Made by a program: the position numbers and the translations under genes. Under the pieces are notes generated by a model. It was not told the origin of the DNA. It saw nothing but the letters and a program-made list of their open reading frames with translations, and did no database searches. Positions 1 through 9,500 of a stretch of 64,000 nt of DNA are shown here, piece after piece; position 1 is the stretch's first letter; every line of letters begins with the position of its first letter. The DNA is from Siphonodentalium dalli (Eukaryota > Mollusca > Scaphopoda > Gadilida > Siphonodentaliidae): contig CP136063.1 in NCBI GenBank assembly GCA_032622095.1, positions 280,979,426 through 281,043,425 of the forward strand, given 5' to 3'.

Positions 1-65
1 AATTTCTGCATTTGTTCATCATTATGGTCATCAGAAGGAAGGTATGTTTTACATATTTATGATGT

Positions 66-521
66 GAATCCATATTAATGTTATTCCATATTTTTTACCC
101 TGTGCCAATGCATTCTCTTATATATGCGAGTTGACCATAGGTCGCCTCGCATATATAAGAGAATGCATTAGCCTAACAATTTTTTACAATTTTAATAATT
201 TTTTCTTGTATTCTTTAACAATTTTATAATTTCACCCATACAGAGCCCCAGACAAACATGAGCAGACGACACTCTTCTATATGCTTCTATATATGTGTGG
301 GGCTCCCTGCAGGGTAATGGATGTTTTTTATTTTATGTCCTAAAAATTTTAAGAAACATTTATTTTTAAAAAATGATAATAAATTGTTAGGCCAATGCAT
401 TCTCTTATATATGCGAGGCGACCTATGGTCGACTCGCATATATAAGAGAATGCATTGGCACAGGGTAAAAAAAATCCGGACTTACGACTGTAAGAATCCA
501 TATTAATGTTATTCCATATTT
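66..521 (+). mobile_element. Family A double-PAL foldback element, copy 1
   Basis: Two inverted 69-nt palindromes (104-172 and 391-459) enclose an AT-rich spacer that holds a shared internal segment (about 235-355). The outer parts read TTTTTACCCTGTG on the left and CACAGGGTAAAAAAAATCC with GACTTACGACTG on the right, matching other family A copies, though the left terminus is clipped. A 28-bp direct repeat (66-93 and 494-521) flanks the element. No transposase is encoded, so it is non-autonomous. The superfamily is unknown. Confidence 0.8.
104..172. repeat. PAL: 69-nt near-perfect palindrome (reference for about 30 copies)
   Basis: Arms of about 27 nt (GCCAATGCATTCTCTTATAT then GCGAG) flank a centre TCGACCATAGGTCGC that is itself nearly self-complementary with an ATA loop. 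Full or near-full copies: 104-172, 391-459, 5142-5210, 5462-5530, 8485-8553, 8773-8841, 13316-13384, 13478-13546, 17872-17940, 18021-18089, 23279-23347, 23566-23634, 27781-27849, 27918-27986, 33891-33959, 34185-34253, 34982-35050, 39150-39218, 40778-40846, 47063-47131, 47271-47339, 57047-57115, 57334-57402, 61965-62033, 62113-62181. A half copy is at 35269-35296. Centre variants with CTCCCATAGGGAG are at 59065-59133, 59161-59229, 59988-60057 and 60086-60154. DNA could extrude a cruciform and RNA a long hairpin. Confidence 0.95.
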
Positions 522-1338
522 ATTCCAGGATAGATGATTCCACGTTACGTATTAATTCCGGATTCCCAAAATCGGGTAAATTTATTCTCTTCATTTTCTA
601 TTCACAAATATCCACACCTGCATACAGCATTATTAATGAGACCATTCTGATATTTTTACCTGAAAAATTGCCAAAATTCTAACATCTAACTAAATTCTAA
701 CTCCAGACAAATGCACACGGCTACGGACAAGAGACTAGGCTGACCATGGTTGTTCAGCCCGGGGTAAGAACATTTTGAAAACTATACAAGAAAATCGCTA
801 ATCCTATAGCATCTAGACTGGCCTCAACTGAAGCGTTCCTATTGTGTTGGAAATTTCTATTGGGGGAGGGTCCGGGAGGGGTGCGTGAGATTTTTTTGGG
901 ATTTACAGCTGGGAATTACATTTAAAATCTCGAGATTAACGGGGTATTTACGTGGTGTTATATGATGCTGACAAGTTCATTTAATGACAAAATTACGATA
1001 GGCCAATTAGGCTGGTTAAACAACACATGTGGCGGCCCATGTCCGGCCTCCGGCCCATCGGGAATTTTCCCGGTCTCCCGATCGGTCAGTCCGCCTCTGA
1101 CAGCATATGATACTTGCATGGGGCACACTGACATATCTGCCTGGTGAATGTCAGGTATTTGCCGCATATCTTCTATTCGTTAAACATTTTTTGGGCGACA
1201 AAATTTAATTTTGGAACTTCTGATGTTAACAATAATTATTGTGAATAGACCTATAGAATATCACATGTGATTCATTATACATGTATATGGTAATAACATA
1301 GCTATAGCAATTCGATCGTTTTACGACCATAATGTTCC
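515..1338. other. Intergenic or intronic stretch, mostly unassigned
   Basis: Apart from the candidate micro-exon at 707-763 I see no coding signal or recognisable repeat. Short open frames at 958-1167 are in random-looking sequence. Confidence 0.4.
707..763 (+). CDS. Candidate 57-nt upstream exon of the RIM-like gene
   Basis: A CTAACTCCAG acceptor precedes 707 and a GGG|GTAAGA donor follows 763. Only one of three frames is open; it encodes 19 residues containing GYGQETRLTMVVQPG. It begins and ends in phase 0, which fits the phase-0 start of the C2A exon at 6393. No domain is recognisable, and chance splice-like flanks around 57 nt are not rare, so this is a weak candidate. It would sit just before C2A. 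Confidence 0.3.
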
Positions 1339-1790
1339 GAATTAAGCCACCCAGTCCCAGACTGGTTATACTCACGCATGAATGCATGTGAATTAAGCCA
1401 CCCAGTCCCAGACTGGTTATCATCACGCATGAATGCATGTGAATTAAGCCACCCAGTCCCAGACTGGTTATCATCAGGCATGAATGCATGTGAATTAAGC
1501 CACCCAGTCCCAGACTGGTTATACTCACGCATGAATGCATGTGAATTAAGCCACCCAGTCCCAGACTGGTTATCATCACGCATGAATGCATGTGAATTAA
1601 GCCACCCAGTCCCAGACTGGTTATCATCACGCATGAATGCATGTGAATTAAGCCACCCAGTCCCAGACTGGTTATCCCCATGAATGCATGAATGTGAATT
1701 AAGCCACCCAGTCCCAGACTGGTTATCCCCATGAATGCTTGAATGTGAATTAAGCCACCCAGTCCCAGACTGATTATGAATCCATGTGAA
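1339..1790. repeat. 51-bp minisatellite, about 9 units
   Basis: Units start GAATTAAGCCACCCAGTCCC at 1339, 1390, 1441, 1492, 1543, 1594, 1645, 1696 and 1747, with the last ones diverged. Each unit holds a small hairpin CCAGTC-CCA-GACTGG and a GCATGAATGCATG block. Because 51 is divisible by 3, several frames on both strands stay open across the array; these open frames are a by-product of the repeat. Confidence 0.95.
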
Positions 1791-1813
1791 TTTGGAAAGC
1801 ATTGTCTTTTTAG

Positions 1814-1880
1814 ACCTTCCGTGACTGGAGTTTCATGAAATTCTGCATATATGCATGGGAGACTCGCATATATATATATA
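1814..1880 (-). mobile_element. Family D PAL remnant
   Basis: Contains CCTTCCGTGACTGGAG, then GCATATATGC and GGGAGACTCGCATATATA, matching the outer end and variant palindrome of the family D elements at 59.0 and 60.0 kb. Heavily deleted. Confidence 0.5.
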
Positions 1881-1889
1881 ACTAGCAGG

Positions 1890-2600
1890 TGGACCCGACT
1901 TCGTCCGGGCTGTTTCCCCTCTGCTTTTCGGCGAATTGCGCGATTTGACCTTGAATTGTCCATTTTTAAGGTCAAGGTCAGGTGGGGTCACGATTTGACC
2001 CGTCCAAAACACTGCCCGGACAAAAGTACCCGACAAAAGTAGCCGTCGAAATCCATCCGGTTTTACCCGATTTTACCTTGAATTGGTCCGGGCTGTTTTC
2101 CCTCTCCTTTTCGGCGAATTGCGCGATCTGACCTTGAATTGTCCATTTTGAAGGTCACTCAGGTGGGGTAACGATTTGACCCGTCCAAAACACTGCCCGG
2201 ACAAAAGTACCAGTCGAAATCCATCCGGTTTTACCCAATTTGACCTCGAATTGATCATTTTGAAGGTCAAGGTCATGTCGGGGAAACGATTTGACCCGTC
2301 CAAAACATTCAGTGGACAAAAGTAACCCCACGTATCAAATTTCGTCGAAATCCCATCAAAATTCGCGTTTGACCTTGAATTGACCCGATTTCAAGGTCAC
2401 GTCGCACGGGCAAACGAATAGGCTTACGACACTCCCCATACGAAAGTATCCCCAGACACTAATTTTCATCGAAATCCCGTGATACTCGGGCGTTCGACCT
2501 TGAAATGACCCGATTTCAAGGTCAAGGTCACGTCGCACGGGGAAATTAATAGGCCCATGCCAGTCCACGGCCGAAAGTACTCCCACATACCAAGTTTGAT
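1890..2600. repeat. Diverged tandem repeat rich in AAGGTCA/TGACCTTGA
   Basis: Four to five degenerate units (starting near 1901, 2086, 2230, 2360 and 2490) share TTTGACCTTGAATTG, AAGGTCAAGGTCA, ACGATTTGACCCGTCC and a GGACAAAAGTA block. The array ends in short GCCAATAAGT-type repeats (2630-2694) that resume at 2951. No coding function. Confidence 0.75.
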
Positions 2601-2685
2601 CGAAATCGTCTGCCCGCATCATAAGTAACAAAAAGTTGGCCAATAAGTAGAAAACGCGGCCAATAAGTTACAAAAAGTCGACCAA

Positions 2686-2959
2686 TGAGTAGAAGGTAGC
2701 GGAATAATGTCGCAAGAGCTATACTCGTCCTTGACCTCGATAAATGGTATACTCGTAGGGTGCGCATCTATAATCTCAAATCGACTCCATTCCACCCGCA
2801 TTTGCAATTTGACTTATATATCAAGATGTTCCACCCACTTTGGTGTTCTAGAAACCACCCGAAAAAGATCAGTTAATTAGTTGAATATAACGTGACTGCA
2901 AATTCTGAGGTGAAGGTCGAGTATAGCTCTTGCGACATTACCCCTCTACCTGAGTAGAA
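2686..2959. mobile_element. 256-bp MITE with perfect 9-bp target duplication
   Basis: Inverted ends GGTAGCGGAATAATGTCGC (from 2695) and the complement of GGTAGAGGGGTAATGTCGC (to 2950) continue as GCAAGAGCTATACTCG. TGAGTAGAA is duplicated exactly at 2686-2694 and 2951-2959. The flanks rejoin into an uninterrupted short repeat. Nine-base duplications are typical of Mutator-like elements, but the superfamily is not proven. Confidence 0.9.
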
Positions 2960-3313
2960 AACGCGGCCAATAAGTCAAGGTGACGTAAATGACGTCATAC
3001 GTAATTAGCTCGGTCGGCGAAGAATATTGGGTCGACGGAAGAGAGATTGCAGTTGATTTCGGATGAATTACGGACAGTCACTGTTTTTTGGGAGTAAATA
3101 TACATGTAATTGATTAACTATATGTATCCGAATCAACATCGTTCCCAGTGGAAACTGACAGTACTGTGAAATCGCTGCAAGTTCTTCACAAAGTTCACAA
3201 GAATAAAAATTGCTGGAATAATTGTTAATTTAATAAAACACACATTGGTATATCTATGTTACTATATTCATCTTGTGAAGCAATTATTACATTGTTGCTA
3301 ATTAATAAAATAC

Positions 3314-3450
3314 TTATTAATTGGTTGTTTCCAGATTGACCGAGTTATGAGGCCTCGGTCTGTCGTATTAGCATTCGGCCTGCGGTCTCAGACCAATACG
3401 ACAGACCTCGGCCTCATAACTCGGCCAATATGGAAACAACCAATTAATAA
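3314..3450. mobile_element. Single-hairpin foldback element
   Basis: The arms, about 55 nt, read TTATTAATTGGTTGTTTCCA...CGGTCTGTCGTATT and its complement around a short GC-rich loop (3369-3391). The outermost bases are TTATTAATT/AATTAATAA. Likely an inserted palindromic MITE; no target duplication is resolved. Confidence 0.75.
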
Positions 3451-3454
3451 CATA

Positions 3455-4440
3455 TATCAGTCCAATAAGTCCAATCATGAAGGCATTGAAAAATATTGTG
3501 AAATTCATATTCAGACTAAATAGTTTAACTTACTACATGATTAGCAATGATTGTTGACAAATCACTAACAGTTTTGTTTACATAACAATGGTTTCAATGC
3601 GTGAAACTTCGTGTTTGGAAAAATATAAATAATAAATATAAAAAACAATGTTTCTTAGTAGTGATGGTTTTATATACATTTATAATTTTTGCACATTTAT
3701 CTACTGCGAGTGCGTTGGGTCCCTTTAAAGGGGTACTGTACACTGAATCCGGCCATTTACTGGAGTCATAAATTCATTTTCATTATAATTACCAGGTTGC
3801 TTGCATCGCTCATAGAGCATATGAGTGTATTTTTCACTAATCCATGGCTCAAATTCATTCATTTCTTGCATATGTTATGTTGAGTATAAAAGGTGATAGT
3901 GACATAAAACGCCGGATTTAGTATATAGTCACCCGCTAACGCTAATAGGCCAACGTCTATTTGATAGAGTCGGCTCCACTGCTGGGATATCACCTCGGAG
4001 TACCATATGACAAACCACGCAAGCGGATTCTGCCAAAAACGCCCGTGAGTAATTTAGTAAACTTTACTACCACATGTATGGTTATATCGTTTCTCTGCTC
4101 TATTATTAGTATTGTTATAGCAGTATTTATTCCATAATTCAATATGTATAATACAAAATATGATGTATGAATGTCAGTTGTATGGAGGGGATCCGACATC
4201 AAGCACAAAGCTTATGGGGGTCGTTTCTGGTTGAGTGTGAATAAACCCACACTGTAAGAGTGCATGTTTATATAATATTAAGCTAAGATGTTCATGATAA
4301 TATTAGAAGATCGTGTTGGTAATATCATAAATTTATATTTATGTTACTCAGCTACTCAGTCACAGTGTTGGCTGTATCGATAGTTATATCAAAATGAGAT
4401 TATATTTTTCATATGGAGTGATTTAGTATAGCGGGAACGA
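3455..4440. other. Unassigned AT-rich sequence
   Basis: I see no coding exon, RNA gene or clear repeat in this interval. Short frames here lack recognisable content. Confidence 0.4.
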
Positions 4441-4458
4441 AGATCGGAATAGAAAAGA

Positions 4459-4556
4459 GTGTGAAGTGACATATCAAATTAGTATTATTGGGTGTGAGGT
4501 GGCATATCAAGTTAGTATTATTGGGTGTGAGGTGGCATATCAAATTAATATTATTC
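4459..4556. repeat. 33-bp tandem repeat, 3 units
   Basis: Three copies of a unit containing GGTGGCATATCAAGTTAGT and ATTATTGGGTGTGA; the first is diverged. The open frame on the minus strand across it (repeating NLICHLTPNNT) is explained by the unit length. Confidence 0.85.
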
Positions 4557-4801
4557 GCCTGATACGTATGTGTCGTCGCACTCAATCGATCAGATCTGAT
4601 ACATATGGTACCAGGTATATATGCCGACAGTGCTGACACCGTCATGCCAGTACTTAGCCGGTACCGACCGGTAAAGGCAACCTAACGGCTACACATAACG
4701 GCATTGTCGATACCGAAAAGAAATCGTCATGCCGACAAGAAATTAAACTCATTGTTATTTCGTTATAAATTGACACGAGACAACGTTATTTGGCATAATT
4801 T

Positions 4802-5096
4802 CACAGTATCACCCCTGGTCAAATGGTCCTGCTAATCTGCTATGATGTTGGTGGGTCCTGTTGAATTGCTATGATGCTGGTAGTGCAAATTGATGCCGTT
4901 ACGAAAAAGATAATGTTATTTTTTTTCAAGTTATCATTATTGCGGTGTTTGGCTAATCCGAGCGATTTGAGAAAAAGTCAGTGTCTGTATGAAATATTCA
5001 AGAACAATAATGGCTGCGCTTGTGTTTGAAAAACGACGTGATAAGCCATCTTGATTATAGTCGATTTCCAACAACTTAATAAAACCACTATTAACC
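4802..5096. repeat. Dispersed repeat, second copy at 52797-53099
   Basis: Shares with 52797-53099 a series of blocks: TCACCCC.GGT, TGGTCCTGCTAAT, GGCTAATCCGAGCGATTTG and the closing CCA..ATTATTAA. It abuts the TTAA of the family C element at 5091. No inverted ends or coding capacity seen. Confidence 0.65.
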
Positions 5097-5318
5097 CTTT
5101 CAGTGCCAGGTCCGATTTTTGTATCAACCCATATACCCTGTGCCAATGCATTCTCTTATATATGCGAGTCGACCATAGGTCGCCTCGCATATATAAGAGA
5201 ATGCATTGGCCTAACAATTTTTCATCATTTGTTATTATTTTTTACAATTTTTTCACTATTTTAATAATTTTTTCTTATATTCATTATACAGACTTATTTT
5301 GTAGGTTTAGTGCCAGGG
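5091..5318 (+). mobile_element. Family C PAL half-element (TTAA-CCCTTTCAGTGCCAGG end)
   Basis: Begins TTAACCCTTTCAGTGCCAGG, continues TCCGATTTTTGTATCAACCC, then CCCTGTG and one PAL (5142-5210), then an AT-rich tail ending near ACAGACTTATTTTGTAGG. The same truncated form recurs inverted at 40679-40897 with the same inner boundary, so it is a defined element and not a random break. AGTGCCAGG recurs at the inner boundary (5310-5318). Confidence 0.75.
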
Positions 5319-5428
5319 AATCTTACGTTTTTCATGGGCATCAAAATTATTATTATGAATGCTTGGTGATAGTTTTGAGTTATAGCATGCCCCTAAGGTT
5401 TTATCCAGTTTGTTTTTAAATGCGCTAT

Positions 5429-5700
5429 AGTATGCTTAAGTCAGGATTTTGTTTACCCTGTGCCAATGCATTCTCTTATATATGCGAGTCGACCATAGGT
5501 CGCCTCGCATATATAAGAGAATGCATTGGCCTAACAATTTTTTACAATTTTTATAATTTTTTCTTGTATTCTTTAACAATTTTATAATCTCACCCATACA
5601 GAGCCCCAGACAAACATGAGCAGACGACACTCTTCTATATGCTTCTATATATGTGTGGGGCTCCCTGCAGGGTAATGAGCAGACGACATATGTTCAGATT
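5429..5700 (+). mobile_element. Family A half-element
   Basis: AAGTCAGGATTTTG and TTTACCCTGTG lead into PAL 5462-5530 and the family A internal segment (CCCATACAGAGCCCCAGAC ... GGGGCTCCCTGCAGGG), then the copy stops. The second PAL and right end are missing. Confidence 0.75.
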
Positions 5701-5709
5701 ATCTAAACA

Positions 5710-6180
5710 TCATACGTGTAGCATATTAGCAGGACCACTTGACCAGGGGTGGGTATATCATTCAACAGTCTTGAATGGTATACACTTATCGGTCGCTTGA
5801 TGGATGTTGTAACATGATGGCAGCCGGTACCGGCCGATGTGGTACCGGCATCGCCATGCGCCGTGTCCGCCAGCAGTCGGAAATCACTGACCGATACATG
5901 TAGGATGGTGTAGCATAATGATGTACTGTAGGGACTGGACAAGGGGGGGGGGGGGGGGTATCTAACCCCAATCCTAGGTGGGGACCAAACTTTTCGAGAA
6001 TTAAAAAATTTCCACGGGGAGATGGTAGAAATAAGGTGAAATAATTACATTGAATTGACATTATTTTAATGCAGTGATCTCAGAGTCAAACACATTTTCG
6101 ACTTCGGGGGAAAATAGTTGATTGGTGACCATATTTGCAGGGGCGTGGAATTTCGAAGGTTGATATCCCAAATATCAATA
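5710..6180. other. Unassigned, with a G homopolymer
   Basis: An uninterrupted run of about 18-19 G lies near 5941-5959. No gene or repeat family is otherwise recognised. Confidence 0.4.
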
Positions 6181-6183
6181 CAC

Positions 6184-6356
6184 GATGCCAAAAAGCCTTG
6201 AAATAGGGTATCTGTCATTTGCAGAATGAGGTCCACAGAGGGTGAATTTAGTGATGCTACCCCGCATAGCGGGCTAGCATAACTAAATTCACCCTCTGGG
6301 GACCTCATTCTGCAAATGACAGACACCCTATTTCAAGGCTTGGATGCCAAAAAGCC
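6184..6356. mobile_element. Family Q single-hairpin foldback, 37 bp upstream of the C2A exon
   Basis: Arms AGCCTTGAAATAGGGTATCTG...GCAGAATGAGGTCC and complement run 6194-6341, with the hairpin centre CCCGCATAGCGGG. A 14-bp direct repeat GATGCCAAAAAGCC flanks it (6184-6197, 6343-6356); part of this may be the element end, leaving a duplication of about 9-10 bp. It ends 37 bp before the exon that starts at 6393. Confidence 0.85.
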
Positions 6357-6392
6357 AACATAGATTTCCAAGCTTACGTGTTCATTCGACAG

Positions 6393-6565
6393 GTGGAGAT
6401 GAAGAAGGAAAGTCGAAATATAACCGGACGGATCCAACTACAGGTGTGTTACGACGATGACACCGCTGTTTTAAACGTGCTCATACTCAAGGCAGAGCAG
6501 TTGCTTAAGAAGGAAAACATGGAACCCATCCCTATGGTTATGTGTCATGTTCTACCGAAGCGAAG
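6393..6565 (+). CDS. RIM-like gene exon: C2A, first half
   Basis: Acceptor TTCATTCGACAG precedes 6393 and donor GAAG|GTATGG follows 6565. Phase 0 start, phase 2 end. Translation starts VEMKKESRNITGRIQLQ, continues with beta strands ending NVLILKAEQLL, and finishes MVMCHVLPKR. The C2 loop-1 acidic residues are missing (KKENMEPIP). The reading frame continues open past the donor to 6680, but homology stops at KR. Confidence 0.8.
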
Positions 6566-9500
6566 GTATGGGCTACATTATAACGATCATTTACACCAAG
6601 ACGACGATAATATAACAAATTGCACCCCTTTATTAATTAGATATGACATTTTTGTCCAGAATAGCATGTTATCGAACTAAGCTAATATCGCCCTTAAACC
6701 GAGTAATATCGATTTCCGACATCTGAGTCACAAATCCAATCCGAGTAATATGGATTTACGACATGCCGAAAATCTACTTCACTGCTACAAATTAACGTGT
6801 AGGTCTCCATTTTTGCGACATCACTCATATATATGAAAGAGTTGTCAGTTACTAAGAGGCGATCTAATTAATAAATAGGATATTATCTGGTTGGTTTGAT
6901 ACTTTTGGCCTGATATATCAGCCCTCGGTAACCTCATAGCAGGTTACATCGGGCCTAATATCAAACAAACAAAGTAATATCCTCTAAATATACATTATTT
7001 ATTTATTGACCTCCAGGTTTGGACACATGCACCGTTCACAGTGATGGGAGTGTAGTACTGTAAACAATTCTATACTACGCTTCTTATTCCCAAAGTTTCG
7101 GGTTTGTTAGACAATAGGTTGGTGAAAAACGTTTACCACGATTGCTCCAAATATAACCAAATTGAAATGCACTTTATAGGTTGTTCCTTCAAATCCGAAT
7201 ACACGCCGAATGAGAAGTAACTCTAAACATCTCTGATATTATGTGGGTGTCAAAAGATTCACACTCATCACTATATATTTATAAGGGAAAATAGTGACAA
7301 CGAACCTGCGTTCAGAGCCAGGGAAGACCCAGTATAGTGATATTTGAGTTTCAATTATGCGACAAGATTAACCTCGCTATCATATTTAAAGACTTTCCCC
7401 GTATTTGATTACGAATTTAATAGATGCGACATTTATAAAAGCACGATTTCAGCAAGAATCGTAAAATTATTGATGTAAGATAGTGATTGTTAACAGAATA
7501 ACAACCAAAACTGGGCCAAATGACTTCAAGTGTAACCCTAACCATACCCAAACCTAACCCAGCCCTATATAGCCCTAATAATAAGAATAATTCCAACCCA
7601 ACCCTAACCATGTCCCAATATAACTCTTCTTAAACATAAAAGTCCAACCCTAACCCTACCATAACCAACATTTAGAGTTAGGAAATGATTACATAGTTTG
7701 TACATTTGAAGTAAGTATACATAACGGTCCGATGTTATTCCGAAACCAGTGTATTTCAAATCTCAAGCACGCACATAACGCGCTGGGTTAGGAGAAAAAG
7801 CCTGAGCTGATTTAGTTCAACGCCAACTGTATCCTCAAGCTCATGGCGTGATCTACTTTATATCCACTTTGAATCATTGGGTCGAACCATGGCTCATTTT
7901 TGTTCCAGGAACAGCCTAAAGAGTGAGTTCTTCCATTCAACGCCAACGATATCCCCATACTGGATGGGAAAATCTTCCTTCCCAAAAATCGCTAAAACTG
8001 ACTTGAACTACAGAAGTCTCGAGTTTACTGTATGGGACACAACACGAAGCGGGATGGATGCTTTCATAGGAGAAGTTCTGTTTGATCTGAAAGATGTTGC
8101 CCTTGACAACGAGCCGAGGTGGTACACGTTAGAGGATCACGATGAAAACAGTCCGACATTGCCGGAAATCGTACCTCTTAGAAGATCCCGTGTAGACATG
8201 TTAAAGTCGTCGGTTACGTCCAGTAAAAGTATGTCGTCAGTTACGCCCAGTAAGAACAATATGCTATCCGTGACGAAGAGTCATCCACGCCCGTCCTCGT
8301 CACAGAAACGAGAATCCTGGTCGCCCATTCCGGGATCAATTCCAGACAGGAATCTACTTGGCGCAGGTAATTTCGATATTTTTAAAGGTTTAGACCTGAA
8401 TGGTAGAATCTATACAGGAAACAAATGGGTATATGTGACCCGCCATATCAAATCCAGTCGGAAGTCGGGATATTTTTACCCTGTGCCAATGCATTCTCTT
8501 ATATATGCGAGTCAACCATAGGTCGCCTCGCATATATAAGAGAATGCATTGGCTTAACAATTTTTTATCATGTTTTTTAAATAAATGTTTCTTACAATTT
8601 TTAGGACATAAAATAAAATAACATCCATTACCCTGCAGGGAGCCTCACACATATATAGAAGCACATAGAAGAGTGTCGTCTGCTCATGTTTGTCTGGGGC
8701 TCTGTATGGGTGAAATTATAAAATTGTTAAAGAATACAAGAACAAATTATTAAAATTGTAAAAATTTGTTAGACCAATGCATTCTCTTATATATGCGAGG
8801 CGACCTATGGTCGACTCGCATATATAAGAGAATGCATTGGCACAGCAGGGTAAAAAAAATCCTGACTTCCGACTGGATTTGATATGGCGGGTCACATATG
8901 TACTGACACTCCCGTTCATAGCGTACCCAAGATCGCAAAAAGTTATTATTAACCCTTTACTAAACACTCATTTGTGAAATACTGCTTCGAAATTGTTAAG
9001 TATTAAAATGTACAGTGTGCGCATGCGTGAACCTCTACAACAGATGGCATGCGATGTAAAATTGCGGAATCGTTAAAGTTTAGGACAAAAGAAATTATTT
9101 CTCTCCAACAAAATGAAGTTACAATATCATTCACTGGATAAGGGCAACAAATAACTGGGTATAGAGAGCACCAAACACCACCGTCCCGATCGTGTTCAAC
9201 TTTTCGTTCCATTTCCGGTTCCTCAGGCTATCAGAGAAAAATTTATATCACTAAAATGGCAGCTGTCGTTGATTTTCTCGCTTCGACCGGATATCGTTTA
9301 ATAAAATGAGCCAATGTGCCCAAGTTATCAGTCACTGTGATGAATTTCTTGTTTATTATGTTATTCAATTATTAAAGTACGGAAACTGTTCTCTGTATCT
9401 CTAATTGCAAACACCCATTATATAAATCTATACTGAATCTGAATCTGAAACAATGTTCAAGGCATGGCCTTTTACGGCATTTCAGCATTAGGAGGAGGTC

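Noticed and set aside
1226-1975. 249-codon minus-strand frame with repeating SLGLGGLIHMHSC
   Set aside because: Entirely due to the 51-bp minisatellite; equally long frames occur in other phases and on the other strand.
4978-5217. Recurring small frames containing LGQCILLYMRGDLWSTRIY or ANAFSYICESTIGRLAY
   Set aside because: They are the two strands of the PAL palindrome translated; seen at every PAL copy and broken in the spacers.
7417-7611. Gly/Leu-rich minus-strand frame
   Set aside because: Translation of the CCCTAACC-like tract.
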